Part shown: piece after piece, positions 1-12,941 of the stretch
How the letters are laid out: each line of letters opens with the position of its first letter
Position numbering within the stretch: the first letter of the stretch is position 1
Assembly (NCBI RefSeq): GCF_041146795.1
Contig: NC_135176.1
Location: 15,183,286-15,247,285, forward strand
From: Maylandia zebra
Lineage: Eukaryota > Chordata > Actinopteri > Cichliformes > Cichlidae
Direction of reading: 5' to 3'
Length of the DNA stretch: 64,000 nt
The notes under the pieces: model-generated
Seen by the model: only the letters and a program-made list of their open reading frames with translations
Databases searched by the model: none
Told to the model about the DNA's origin: nothing
Made by a program: the position numbers and the translations under genes

Positions 1-2506
1 GTTCAGGTGTGATCTCCACACCCTCTCCACAGCGCAAGTGTGCCTCAGCTGTAGCCTCTTCTTTTGGCGCTGCATCACAGATGAAATCATAGCAAGCAAG
101 TTCTCCATAGCCAGCACTTCCCTACAAACATGAACACACTTATTATATATGGACTTACAGAAATGATCAAGAAACCTCCTGAAAACAGAAAAACAAAAAC
201 ACAGATACTCTACCTGTGAGTCCTCATTTTCAAAAGCATATTCTGTGCCAGTTTATGCTTTGCTTGCTTTCTTGTATCATCATGTGAAGAAGCGTTCTTG
301 TGCTGTTTAAAGGGCAGCACATGTTATTGTTTTTAGTTGATATTGCAGCAACAAAGTAAAAACAAAGTTTTCTCTCAAGTCGCAGCATAATTTTGGCACT
401 AAAACTGAGCCTGGTGAGCCAAAGATTCAGAGATGTAATGTACATTTTTGTCAGTGTAACTCAGATATTTCCTGCCCTTATTAACTACATGCATGTGTGC
501 ACATGTTGTATCATCACCTGGGAGGTTTCGCTTCCTTTTGCATTCTGGTTTCCACTTCTTTTTCTAATCTGACCGTGCCCCTCCAAACATTTAGTGGACA
601 GTACCATCGCCTCGTCACGGCTGCCAAAGAGAAAACTATTCACGAACTTTACTTAATGAAACTGACATTCATATCTTTCTGATATCTTTAGGTGTCTTTA
701 GCTTTTAAAAATATATTGAAGAGCTTTATATTAAAAGCACACCTGGAAAGAAACTGAAACATGCTCTGCCCCCATTCCAACACAAGGTCTATGTGGCCTT
801 CTTTCATGGTTCTTTGGAGTAGCAGTGCAGCAAACTCAGTAAAATACACCTTGCGTCGGAGTTTCATTACTATCAAGGACACACACACACGAACAAACCT
901 ACGAATTAGCAATACTAATAATTACGTCATAAAAAACATATGAAAGACTATACAGCTTACCGTGCATGTAGGCATCCTTTAATGTGCCACTGGAGATCAG
1001 CTCGTACAATAAGTTTGGATCTTCTGAGACGGTTAGTGTCTGAGAAGTCTCTGGAAAAATATATGAAAAAATACATAGAAATCAGTCCAAAAATTACAGG
1101 ATTTATAACAAAAATGCAAACTTTCTTCTATAAGCATTACTGTGCAAAAATCTTGTGCCATCCCTCATTTCTTCCTGATTTGTTTCAAAGAGTCAACCTT
1201 GTAATTTTTTAAGTGTTGTTGAACAACACCCGAGGCTTTCTGAAGGGTTTTGGACATTGGCTATTTTGTCACTCATTTTCAGTCTAGTGCTTGTACATGA
1301 CCATTTTCAGAAAATGCTTTTATTAAGCCACATACGACTTGGCAAATAATTTTAAATTGTATCTTTTCCAGATGCTTATCATCTGGAAAGCATCATTTTT
1401 CAGGATAGCAACGATCCCAAACACATCGTCAATGCAGTAAGGGCTGAATAGAAAAACACAATATCACTAATGGATTGGCTTTTCCTCAACATTACTGAAT
1501 CAGTGTAGGGTCATGTTGACAGGGAACAGAACAAAAGGCAGATAACATCCAGAGAAGAGCTTTGAATGTCCTTCAAGAAGCTCGGAGAACGATTCCTGAA
1601 TTCCTGACTACTTACAAATCACAAGAAAGCCTCCCCAAGAGAGTTTAGGCTGTGTTGAAGAATAAAGATGTTCATTATTTACTATATTTCAGTGTATGTT
1701 TCCACATTTCACTAAATTACTGCACCAATTTCCCATTTACGTACCAAAATACAAAGAAATAAGGAATGGTTTGAGACTTTTGCACACCACTAACAGGACC
1801 AGTGTGAGTACATGTGTTTATTACCAGGCTCTGGGGTGTGTGTTCCTTTTGAAACTGTTATTTTCTTGTTCTTTCTTTCCAGTGCCTTCAGCTGACGACT
1901 TATTTTCATCTCACTCTTGACTGTGGCTTGATCTGCCGTTTTACGCTATACACATGGAAATGCACAAAGATGCTAGAAGTCGTACTTTACTTAAGTATAT
2001 ACATAATATATCACAACAGCATCCAGAAAACAGCTCTTACACCCTCAGATTGATTGGTGAGTCTCCTAATCTGCAGCTGGGCATGATAGACATCCTGAAG
2101 TAGCCTGCAGCCACAGTCCATCAGTGCTTTGGCCATCTCGTGTTTCCTGAGCACACGCAACGTCTGTCAGGAAGAACAGAAGAGTTCCCAGTTAGTTTGC
2201 ACAAAGTTTTGATTTTATTCTTATTTTAAATTCCATGTGAGTCACTGTAAATGTAAGTAAAAGTCAACACAAAATAATAAATACACAAATGGATTGGCAT
2301 TGTAGCATGGTCTCAAACTATACAAAAAGATTTTATGTAGTGGTAAATCCAACGGAGCGCTGTCAACCAATATGCAGTGCAAATATATACATGCAAACAA
2401 TGAGTGCAAGAAGTAATCAAAACTTTTATGTATAACACTTTAAAACTTGTGCATACAATTAGAAAAGGTTATCTATTTGTACGCACATTAACATGAACAC
2501 TATGTG

Positions 2507-2567
<61 letters not shown>

Positions 2568-5500
2568 TTGCCAGGTAGTAGGTGATGCAGGCTATCATGT
2601 GGATAAAAGATTCTGAGGTGTTTCCAGTCCATTTTTGTTTTAGAAGACCTGAATTCTCCTCCAAAACCATCAAGCATTTTTTTAGTACCTAAACACCAGA
2701 ACACAAACAGAGGTATGATTATTCATTTATAGTTCTTACTATGTTATACTGTTAATACTTTTATGGACGTGGTGGTTGCATACTTGCACCACAGAGTCAC
2801 AAGTAATCTGATGGAACATTATAGGTGCCAGGAGCCCGTAGCAGCTAACTGCAGCCTGCAAAGCAGCAGCCGCATCATTCAAACACATCGCCAAGTCCAT
2901 GGCCACCAGCATTCGCTCGCATTCTTCCAGTCTGGCTTCCTGCGTACAAACAGGAAGAGCATTCCATTTAGAAAATGCAAAATAAGTGTATAAGTTAGTG
3001 TCACTGCACAGTGCTCAACAAGACTCAGGTATTTACTTTTTCCCAGATAAATGGTCCATTGTCACTGAATGAGTCCCAATAGAGTGATCCCTGCTGAATG
3101 TTGATCTCTGTCTCTATGAAGATGGACGTGAGAAACAGCTGACACAAGTGAAGAGAGGAGTACTGCAGGATTTCTTTGCGTAGTCTTTAGCATGATAAAT
3201 GAAGACAGAGTAGGAGGTAAGTAAATACAAAACAAAAAAGAAAATTCCTTGACAGGTACTGTGTGGTGTGTGTTTCCCTCCTCACCCTGTGGTGGCTAGT
3301 CTACCCTCTGTGCTGTTGGACTCACTGTCAGGGTAGGTGCAGTGGCTCCAAAGTTCTCTGCAGGCTCTTTTTGCTATAGCATACTGCTCTGTCTGAAAAG
3401 CCACCTGAGGAAAAAGTCAACAAGGCTAAAAACATAGCCCAAACCTTTCTCTGTCTACTTGGTACAGGTGTAGAGTAGCTTGAAATTGTACCTTAGCCAA
3501 ATGAGCCCAAGCAGAGAGCAGTGGTACAGGCATGGATGCCAACAGTGGTAATGTTGTCCCCCCTATAGTGCTGCCCAGTAGCTCTCCCTGACTGTTGTAT
3601 GCTGCAACAGCAAACACATACTTCTGATTGGGCTCCAGACCCTCCACCCTCAGCACACACTCACCAGATACAGCAGGTACCTTGAAACAAAATCATATAC
3701 ACAGAGGTAAGTGATAATGACAAAAATGAGTTTCACTACACTTGATATTCTTCTTCTGTGAAGAAATAAACTGCACCATATTTCCAGTTCCTGGCAGGCT
3801 GCAGTCTCCAAGCCGGACTTTCCGGTTTATGCCCTCAGCTACCCGACTGCAAAGCTGGTACCAGCACACCTCAAAGGAAACAAAAGAGGAAAGATTTCAA
3901 AAAGTGTTGAACATGTGTGGATTATTTGCTCACTGTTAGGTTATTAAGATTAGTAAAATGATGGCCTAATTAAATGTAAATCTCACTTGTCCCTCTAAGT
4001 TATGAGGTGCTGGGGCAAAGGTCATGGAGTGGTTGTTGCGTGAGAGTAGGACAGGAGGAGGTGGAGGGCTCTGTCCGTCCTCCTTGATTACTTTGCCTTT
4101 ATCTTCAGATGTAGTATTAGGAGTTGAGGACATGTACACTTTTCTCTCCTCCATACCTGCTTTCTCTATGAGGGTAGCAGCATCCTATCAACAGCGCACA
4201 GCAGTATAATTTTCACATGTCCTTAAAACTAATATTAAACACCACTAAGTCAAAATGTGGCTATAATCAACCAAATGTCGTGAAAGTATTCTGCTTGTTT
4301 AACCTCCAGCAGACTTTTGGTTTCACTGATGTCACTTTGTTCCATGTTGTTGTACACCAGCAAAGCTTTCTGGATCAGGAACAGAGCTTTGGACACCTTG
4401 TTTTTTTTGATCCGGTCCAACAGTTCAGACTCTACAACTAAACAAAGACAGTTTACTCACAATTTATATTATATTCAGACATACAACTTGTCGGTAAGCA
4501 TATGTATTTAATTCCCTCTAACTATGATTTACTGTTGCCAGATTTTAACTTCTGTTTATAAATGTGCAAGTGTGAAGTAGCAATATTTTGCCATTTCAGT
4601 CAGTGCAGAGCTTAAACTACTTGTCCAAAATCACTGGTGAGTAAAACCACCAGAACAACTCTGACCTGCATTTAGCTGCAGCAACTTGAGGGAAGCCCTG
4701 TGGAGGATAATGTCCAACTCTAGGTGGAGATCTTTGATCAGAAGATACGTGCATGTGGCTTCAGTTTGTCGACAGCCATTAAAGTCAGATTCTGTTTGAG
4801 TTTCCACCTCTCCTTTTTTCAGATTTACTTCATCGTCTTCATTTCTGTGTTTTGATGATTTTGGAGAGGTTGTGGAAAAAGCCGATGACTGGAGGGGACA
4901 AAATTTCTATCAGAAGAAGAACACATGCAATTTAAAAAAACAAAACGAAAAACTGCATGCCCATACAAGATTTAGTAAATAAACTCAGTAAATGTGAGAA
5001 AGAATATTTACCAACATGCTAGAAATGCGTGTGGGACAAGATGACTGTGTACCTGCATGAACGCAAAGTCAGTGAAAGCTGAGCAGTCCTGGGGGGCCAG
5101 CGTAGCCGCACCCTTTGCCAAAGCTTCGAGACCCCTCTTTACCACCTCACACACTTTCTGAAGCAGCTCTGTGCTTGAACTCTGCAAACACAAACACACA
5201 TATAAAAAGTTCACTTCATACTTTCAGTAAACAAGAGACAGGACACTGCCCAATAGCACCATGCAGTATGATGTCATTTGTTCACATTTTGATGGTATGC
5301 CCAACCAGTCTATTTACATACCTCAAGAATAGAGAAAGAGTTTGGCTTTGCATCATCACAGTCTCTTTCGCAAACTGCTGGAGATAAGACATGAGAATAA
5401 AAATATTCTCAAAGCTTTGGTTTGTGTCTGTAGTGCATGTTCGTATGCGTATGCATACGTATGTGTTTGTGACGGTGCAAGATCAAATAGATACAGTACA

Positions 5501-8500
5501 AACAACAATAGCTTTAAATCTCCAGCAGACCGTAACAGAGCAAGTGGCAGAAAATAACCTCGCACCTGACGTTGAAGTTTCAAGAAAATATTCAGCTGCA
5601 TTCTCAAGCAGCATGCCCAGTGTGTGGCTCATCTCTGCTATCATGATACAGTCAACAGCTGCCAGGTCACAGGTGAGGGCCACCTCATACAACACATAAA
5701 GACACCACAACCACTGCAAAAATAGATTTACAAACAGCAAAAAAGACAAATGAACAGAACAATGAAAATTCATGAATGTACTATGCAAAGTTTTATATTT
5801 AACAGCAATAAAGTCGGAAGCAGCCGCAGGAAATGTTTTTTTGAACACATACCTTGTCATGATTTTGCAGAGGATCTCTCTGTATCACCGCTTTCATCTT
5901 ACCCCACAGGAACAACACAATATCCAAAATCAGGTCTGCATCTGGCTGCACCTCCTACACAGACACAAACACACACAGCTTAAATGCTTATAAATCTCCT
6001 CCTCTGAATTCTAACTTTAGCCTGAACCCTAATCCTTTATCCTCAACACAAACACCTGCAAACAGTACGTGGCATAGAAACTTACAGGAGCAGAATCACA
6101 GACGGACTTGTGAAGGGTTTCTACCAGATCCATCAGTTTATCACTCATAGAAAGTGAAGCCTTATGTTGGTCTGTGGAAACATAAAAGAACATGACCACT
6201 TTATATTGTGATTGCTGAGATTAGTTTGGAATAATCTGAGGAACCAAAGCTCACCACGGACCACCATACTAACAATTAATCAATGTTTAGTACATTATTT
6301 GACCTAAAAACATCACGAAAAAATAGATCCAGACATGTTTTGCAGTTGACATTTCTCATATGTACTCTATTTGATTTAGGTAAGTGGTGATCCCTGGACA
6401 GAAGTTACATAATACCTACTTGCTTTCAGTGAAATATCTAAACCTTTACCAGCTCTATTCTCACAATATTGATTGAACATTACTCAGACTTTGTGCTAGC
6501 ATGCTGAATTTTTAGCTGATTTGAAAAATTAGATTCCAGATATACTAATCTGCTGGCTAATTTTGATAAAAACTGGATGTATTACATGCGGTAAAAATAC
6601 TGATAAACTCTGTAGCAGCTTAAAAGCACAAAATTCAAGGACAGGGAGGCAGAAAGCTATTTAATGAATCCTTTATTAATAAGGTTTATTTTTCAAAATA
6701 AAAGTTTGGAGCCTGAAAAATTTAATAAGTCTGTATGTGGCAGATTTAATATTGCTACCTTTGCTTGTGATGTCTTCTTTAGGAGGGCTCCTCTGGGTAG
6801 ACAGCAAAATGTTGAAACTGTGAAGCAAAGCAAGCTCCTGCTTTCCCCTCCTGAATGATTGGCCATCCAAACTCTGTGATTAGAGAAAGCCAAATTAAAT
6901 AAAAACTTCCCTGATGATCATTCAAACAGTGGAAGCCCCAAACCGAATCATCAATCTTGAAATGCATGTGAAACCTGATGTATTCCACTTTTCTCATTAA
7001 TATGAATTAAAGCATTTTTGCTTGTGTGCTACTTACAGTCAAAACCTGCAGCATCTCTGTGCTGAGTTCAGTAAATGCATCCTGCTGCTTGTACTGAAAC
7101 AGCAGTTTGATGAACCTCACTGCAGACATGACGGGTATTTTGTTTTCTCCTAGCAACACAACACATCTCCTTATCTCATACTGACTTTTAAAGCAATGCA
7201 CAAAACAAACACACATGCTCATTGTAATAAAGGACCAAAATGACTCACCTGAAATGGCTAAATCTATCAGAGTCGAATTCTGTGTCAGTACAAGAGGAGA
7301 CAGGCACGGGTGGTCATCATACCTCTGCTCACCAGTGACACCTTGACAGACACGGCCATACATGTACATTACCCACTCAGAATCCCTCACCTTACTGAAA
7401 TCACAAAATGTTTTTTATTGTGTACTTGTTTCACTAACCAGATAACAAACTAATTCCAGCAGACAGGAGTTCCAGGTAGACCTCTTGTAGCTCCGGATCT
7501 TCAGGCATTCTCATTTGAAGTGGCCGCGTGTTGCTGTCCCAGAGTGCTTCCAAAATGCCCAGGAACTGTGCTGCACTGCACTCAAACAAGCCTGTTAGCA
7601 GGCGCTCTGTTGGGGTACGAGGCCATGGCACCTACAGTACACACACATAGGCATGTGATTTTAGTTACAACACCGACTCACAACATTAGATTTCCTTAGA
7701 AGCAAACAGGTTGTAAAAAACAAACAGAACTAAAACAGAAATCTAGGGTTCAAACAATTAAACTATATGGCACGGGGTTATTTAATTATTATTATTATTA
7801 TTAAAGAAATCCAACAAAGGCAATGCATAGTGATAGAAGATTTAAAGGTGATAACACAGTATACAGCGTTAAACAACTAACAAGAGCCCCTAAATTATAC
7901 TGCATTTAAAAGTAAGAATTAACATTAAATATGATGATATGGCAGTAAAGCAGATCCCATTACATTAGGTATGTCCTTCAGGGTGCTTTTGATTTTGGTC
8001 TTGTACAGGGTTTTGGGTCTCTTTCGGGTCTCAAATGCTGCTCGCTTGAAAATCATGGCACCAAGCTGAAAAACAGAACGCTCTCAATCACCTTTCATAT
8101 GTTAACCAAAGAAGAGCACATCAATACTGTAAAACACTGACAAGGTAAGTAAGCTTCTTCAGAAGTGACTATATTCAGTTGTGAGCATGTAAGTATGGAA
8201 ATTGCTGTATCTAACACACTGAGAAACAACAGCATTTTATCACAACAACATAGTGTGCTGATGTATCTCAAGGACAAGTTTCTTGCCTTGATGGAGGCAT
8301 CTTTGTAAGCTCTCTGAGTCTCTCTGGTGGCAGGAACTTCACTGTGCTCCCCGAGTTTTGCTAATTCATTGATTTTTCCAAGGGCTCTCCGGGCAAATTC
8401 CTGAGAGCATTTGAGGACACACAAATCCAATTAACTTTTATTGCAACAATATGATGGTTGCATTTCAAAATAAACTATACAAACAAATGTAGTTAGCAAA

Positions 8501-11500
8501 TATACTCATGGGTTAACCATACCAGCAAGACTTTCTTTTTGTACAGTCAAGTGTGAGGAATAATTTAGTGCCTTGTGCTGATTAACAGCAGGCAGGCTAA
8601 GGAAATTACATAAAGATCAACACCAAGTTACAATGAGCATTTATTACTGATTAGATCAGCCTGTGATGGATCAAATCGTGTATTTGTAGGTGTCTGATGC
8701 TGACGTATTTCACCTCCGCCTGCACCTCAGCATGGTTGTCATAGTAACACTGGCAGACGGCACAGTAGAGTGTGACGATCACTGGCAGATACTTAGCTGT
8801 CATCAGAGGGATGGACAACTCCAAACTGATGCTTGCCCACAGGAGGTACTCCAGTGCCTGAATAGGATGACAAATGGAGGCTGTGAGTATCACAAAGTAT
8901 TAAAAAGACAACTACACAATTTTATTATACACTACATTCATTATATAACAATATTACACAGATTTAGTTGTGTGTTCTGCAATGTGCAGAGGCTCAATCA
9001 ACTAAAACTGAAATATTGTCACTCACAATCAGTCCAAAGCCATATTCCAACATTCAGTTAGACATTCAGTCTCTGTCACACATGATTTTCTCACCATCCT
9101 TCATGTTTTTATTTTCCTTTAGGGCAGGGGTGTCAAACTCATTTCACATCGTGGGCCAGATACAGCCCACTTTGACTGAGTAAAAAAAACTTGGAACTTG
9201 TTTGCTTATCTACTGCTTACTTTGATGTACGGTAGTATGAATGGCAATAGATGAGGTCTTTATCATTAGGAAAAGTTGTAAAACTTACAAATCACAGTTA
9301 AAAACCCCAAATGTATGCCTTTCTTCACATTTTTTAAAGTAACCCAGTGGGCCAGATCGGAGACCTTGACAGGCTGATTTTGGCCTGTGAGCCTTATGTT
9401 TGACATCCCTGCTTTAGGAATGAGTAGCAGAAGTGAAAAGTGGCAGGAGTGAACAGTACCTGCGCGCTGCACTGCATAGTCATCAAATAACGGCAGACAT
9501 TGTAAATGTGTAATGAACCTGGATGACAAGAGATAGAAATACATTACTACTTAATACAATAGTAGATAAACAGTTTATGAACAGTTCATTTTCATTTTTA
9601 TCTTCAAATTTTGAGAGCTCAATTTGTTCTACCAAGATTACTCCTAGATAGAAATATCACACTGAATTATACAAGTTCTTCTAATATACCATTATATATC
9701 TGCCAGTAGAGGTGCTCGTGTTGCTGAAATGCCTGCATCATGGTCCTCATGAAGTTCAGCACACACAGCAGTTTACAGAGCCCCTTTTGGCTGAGGAAAC
9801 TGTGCTGTCTCTCCAGCTCAAATATACACAGGGCACAGCCCTGCATGGCACGTACCTGTACACACACAGACACAAACACACACATATAGAGGACAGACAC
9901 ACAGGCACAGACACATGGATACATACAGAATAATAGCAGATTTTTAACAAAAATGTCTCAAAATGTCAATGACCTCAGCCAATGTAGTAAACTTTCTTTG
10001 TAGCATAAAACAACAAAGCAAATCCTGGAAACAGTTATTACACAGCATTTTAAACAGAGATACACAGGACACACACAGTCACACAGTGATGTGTACCTTA
10101 CCTTCATGGCAAAGGTATTTTGGTCTGTATCAAGCCCTTCGGGGAAGAAGCAGGCCATAAACTGATCCACATTTGTGATGTCAGTTATTTTCACTGAGCT
10201 GAACTGTGACAGGTGGAGACTGTAGCCCTGCCTTAGAGCCAGCTGGTACAGCTTGAAGAAGCAGAGGGAAGAAAAATAACACTGTGAATGTGTTAACATG
10301 TAATTAATGCGCAGAAGACAACATATCCAAAGGCTTCTTATAGTTTTACTGCAGCAAAACCAAGATTGCAAATACTGAGAACAAAACCAATGAGTCAAGT
10401 AGTAAAACAAAGAATTCACAGCAACCAAGACTGACAATAGTGACTGAAAAAACTGTGTAATTCACAGACTGAATTAATATTTAATCAAAGAAAAAGTCTG
10501 TGGTAACCAAATATTAGTAGGTATTCTAATTTGGGGGATTTGTCAAATACCTTTATTCCAAAGAGAAAATCTGCAATCTGCAACATGTGCTCCTGGTACA
10601 GTTTCAAAGGCAGTCGATGTTTGAACTTTTTCCATATCTCCACCAGAATTTTAATCCTTTGAAAATGAATTCAGAAAAGCATAGCTTTAAAATAAATAAC
10701 ATAAATAAGCAAACATCAACACCAAGAGATCTCTAACTGGTTCAAGATCTATGTAATATAAAATATGTTCAAATCTGTTTTTTGGGATACTGACAAACTG
10801 AACATTGTTATTTTCATTTTCTACATGATCTTTTTAAAAAGTTAAACAAGGACATTCAGTGGATGCATGATAGGAAAAAGCCTTTAATTATGCTGTGATG
10901 TACGCTGACGACTCGGTTGTTCTGGGTTTTTTTTAAAAAAATGATGCTGGCTAGCAGCAACTGTCAGCGTCTCCTAAAAAGTATAGCTTGCAGTATGATA
11001 TTGAAGTTATTATTAAAGGCCACTGCAATCCTGCTTTATACAGCAGATACATGCAGTTATAGCAAAGCAAAAAATGTAAATGGTGCACTCAAGACTTTTC
11101 TTAAGTACAAGCCAAGTGTTTGAGACTAGTAACTGGACCTTATCAAACATTTCCATATATTATGGTCAAATCATAAACACCATAATAATTATAAGCTACA
11201 CAGTGTATCATTTATTATTAGCTAAATACATTTTAGTGGAACAATGACGGTAATAAAAACTGCACGCAACTAGCTATAAAAATTTATTTAAATAAGCCTG
11301 ATTTAATAAGCTAAAGTTTCCTATAATCAGTCAATATGAGCTTTATAAGCTAGCGCTGACTTGGCTTTTTAGCATCTCACCCTTTAGCATAAGTGCTGTT
11401 GTCCTGGTTGTTCGACGAAGCCACTTGTTTCATCAGCGTTATAAACGAGTTAATCTCTCGCTTAAAAGCTGAAAGTACTGGGTTTCTTTGATCAAGTTCC

Positions 11501-11526
11501 CCATAATACGACGCTGGTAAATCCAT
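1..11526 (-). CDS. cfap54: Cilia- and flagella-associated protein 54, 5' part (runs off the left edge)
   Basis: CFAP54 is a large structural protein of the C1d projection of the ciliary central apparatus, needed for normal beating of motile cilia and sperm tails. I join 31 in-frame exons (high to low): 11526-11381, 10656-10551, 10251-10102, 9855-9690, 9518-9460, 8857-8714, 8400-8287, 8065-7964, 7631-7439, 7341-7249, 7149-7037, 6873-6759, 6171-6086, 5954-5853, 5713-5566, 5377-5322, 5181-5053, 4906-4666, 4437-4304, 4184-3987, 3869-3777, 3680-3492, 3404-3287 (edge +/-1), 3184-3037, 2939-2784, 2688-2566, 2163-2043, 1932-1825, 1050-961, 869-743, 121-1. They give about 1,330 residues, under half of the roughly 3,000 usual. 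Family segments include ALEYLLWASISLE with AVCQCYYDNHAE (exon 6) and the fibronectin-III-like LRVEGLEPNQKYVFAVAAYN (residues ~900-925). The start MDLPASYYGELDQRNP resembles the mammalian FYGPLDEKNP. The exon 7 donor is GC, and the exon 21 donor (gtgcag) is weak. Confidence 0.93.
1135..1790. mobile_element. Decayed Tc1-like transposon relic in a cfap54 intron
   Basis: The ends are inverted: 'tgtgcaaaaatctt' at 1141 and 'aagacttttgcaca' ending at 1786. The interior (about 1510-1660) matches a common teleost Tc1-like family as I remember it, with phrases such as 'ggtcatgttgacagggaac' and 'aggctgtgttgaagaataaa'. It fills most of the intron between exons at 1825-1932 and 961-1050. No open transposase remains. 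A second relic of the same family lies at about 39,101. Confidence 0.6.
2511..2565. repeat. (CA)n microsatellite abutting a cfap54 splice donor
   Basis: About 27 CA units. On the cfap54 strand this is (GT)n starting exactly at the donor of the exon at 2566-2688, so the donor reads AAAG then gtgtgtgt. Confidence 0.97.
9125..9411. mobile_element. hAT-type MITE in a cfap54 intron
   Basis: A 287-bp element with terminal inverted repeats CAGGGGTGTCAAACtcat and, inverted at the other end, CAGGGATGTCAAACataa. It is flanked by an 8-bp target duplication, ctttaggg (9117-9124) and ctttagga (9412-9419), with one mismatch. The 8-bp duplication and CAGGG termini fit hAT-type non-autonomous elements. No coding capacity. 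Confidence 0.8.
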
Positions 11527-11630
11527 TTCTGCGTCCACAAAAACGATTCTGACCGGCTAGCACATTTATGTTGGTTATTTCCAACTACACCAACAAAACT
11601 GCTCCAGTCTAAGAGACCGGGACAAGACAC

Positions 11631-11644
11631 ATCACCATGGTAAC
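11631..11644. promoter_or_regulatory. RFX X-box upstream of cfap54
   Basis: ATCACCATGGTAAC is a near-perfect palindromic X-box (two half-sites around an AT spacer), the site bound by RFX factors that drive ciliary genes. It lies about 105 bp upstream of the cfap54 start codon, the usual place for such a site. The motif is seen; its use is inferred. Confidence 0.65.
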
Positions 11645-12840
11645 AAGCGACGCTAATAGGGCCGACTTTGTGGATACCGTATTTCCTGTCTTTTTCTTTG
11701 TTTCTTTTCTATTCTTTTGTTGGGTTTAAGAATGAAAACTAGTTTCCCGTGTTTAGGGAAAACTTATAGTTTGCGATAAACAACGTTAACCACGTTTTGG
11801 AGAGCCTTCCTGAAAGGCCTTAAGGGCAAGAAAAGAAAAAGGTTCAGCACATATTTCTGCTGAGCTTTTGGACAGTCTTAAAAAGGTAACAGTTTAACAA
11901 AGACTGATTAAACATATAATGTCTTACACTTACAAAGCTTTCATTTATAATCAGTAAAATACAAATCCTTTAATTCACTACAGTCAGGGCTTTTACTGCT
12001 ACCTGCCATGCTCATGCTTTAGTACCTTGGAGTGTCTTTATTGCTTTCTTACTTGAATTCATTTCGACCTGTCCATAAACCTAACATTTATATTGGGCAT
12101 TTATATTAATGATAGATAAAAACTCCAGCTTTGATTGGACTGGTCTTTGGCTCAGGCACAGTGCCTGGGCTTGGTCTGCAAAGCACTAAAACTAAAATTC
12201 ATGGTGTGATGGTTTAAAAGCCTCTGATGAACCTCTATGCTTGCAGATATAATTTAATGCATATAGCCTTCAGTACTAACATGACTGGGAGGATGAAAGA
12301 AATTTATTGGCACAACCAACGCAAAGGACTTCATATTTTACATCTGAGCTCATAGCAAAATGATACGCACAGTGTCATCTAATGCTGGCCCTTACAAACT
12401 CATCAGTTCCCATTCAGTCACACATCCACTCCACACACAAACCTAAAGCTCCTGGCACTCAGAGCACAGCAGGCTAATGCTCTGGCAGCTATTCCTCAAA
12501 CAAACCCTCACAAAAACACACACACAGGCACACACACACCAGACAGGAGCATTTCCTGGGGAATGAGCATGGAGGATGTCAGCAGTATTCCTAGCCAGTG
12601 TCACCTCATGACCGAGAGAACAGGGACAGATAGAGGGTAACGGCGAGGGAGAGAACCAGTCTCAGTCAGACAGATAAAACAATGGGAGTGATGGAGGGAT
12701 AAACAGTTGAGATCATTGTTCCAGAAAGATCAGGCTGTTGGCAGAGTCCATATGCAAGTGTGCATGGGAGGTCACGGAGGGGAGGAGGTGCAGAGGTGGT
12801 GAACAGAGGCAAAGTCTGGCTTGGATGGGAGGGAAAGACC
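11645..12840. other. Spacer between cfap54 and cryab
   Basis: About 1.2 kb between divergent genes. The left edge holds the probable cfap54 promoter. From about 12,480 there is a CA-rich patch, then purine-rich sequence running into the crystallin promoter. I see no gene or recognisable transposon. Confidence 0.6.
12719..12726. promoter_or_regulatory. Possible heat-shock element of cryab
   Basis: TTCCAGAA is a perfect TTCnnGAA inverted pair, the core of an HSF1 site, 115 bp upstream of the TATA box. A full element needs a third unit, and the flank (agatc) is a poor one, so this is a weak call. Confidence 0.4.
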
Positions 12841-12846
12841 TATAAA
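12841..12846 (+). promoter_or_regulatory. TATA box of the alphaB-crystallin-like gene
   Basis: TATAAA about 95 bp before the start codon, followed at about +30 by 'cagcagcaccc', a likely start of transcription. Vertebrate alpha-crystallin genes commonly have TATA promoters. Confidence 0.7.
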
Positions 12847-12941
12847 TTCAGTGCAGGAGAGCACAGCAGCACCCATCTCAAACCAAATCAGACCTAGTCA
12901 GCCTGCCTCGTCATTTATTACAACCCTCTTGGAATCTCACC

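Noticed and set aside
5322-5377. Reading exon 16 of cfap54 in the phase of the longer exon 15 (end at 5,559)
   Set aside because: It meets a stop; using the gtgcga donor at 5,566 gives a continuous frame.
7342-7395. Longer version of cfap54 exon 10 starting near 7,395
   Set aside because: Joining it to exon 9 with the good donor gives a stop; the acceptor at 7,342 (tctgtcaag) keeps frame, so the extra part is intron.
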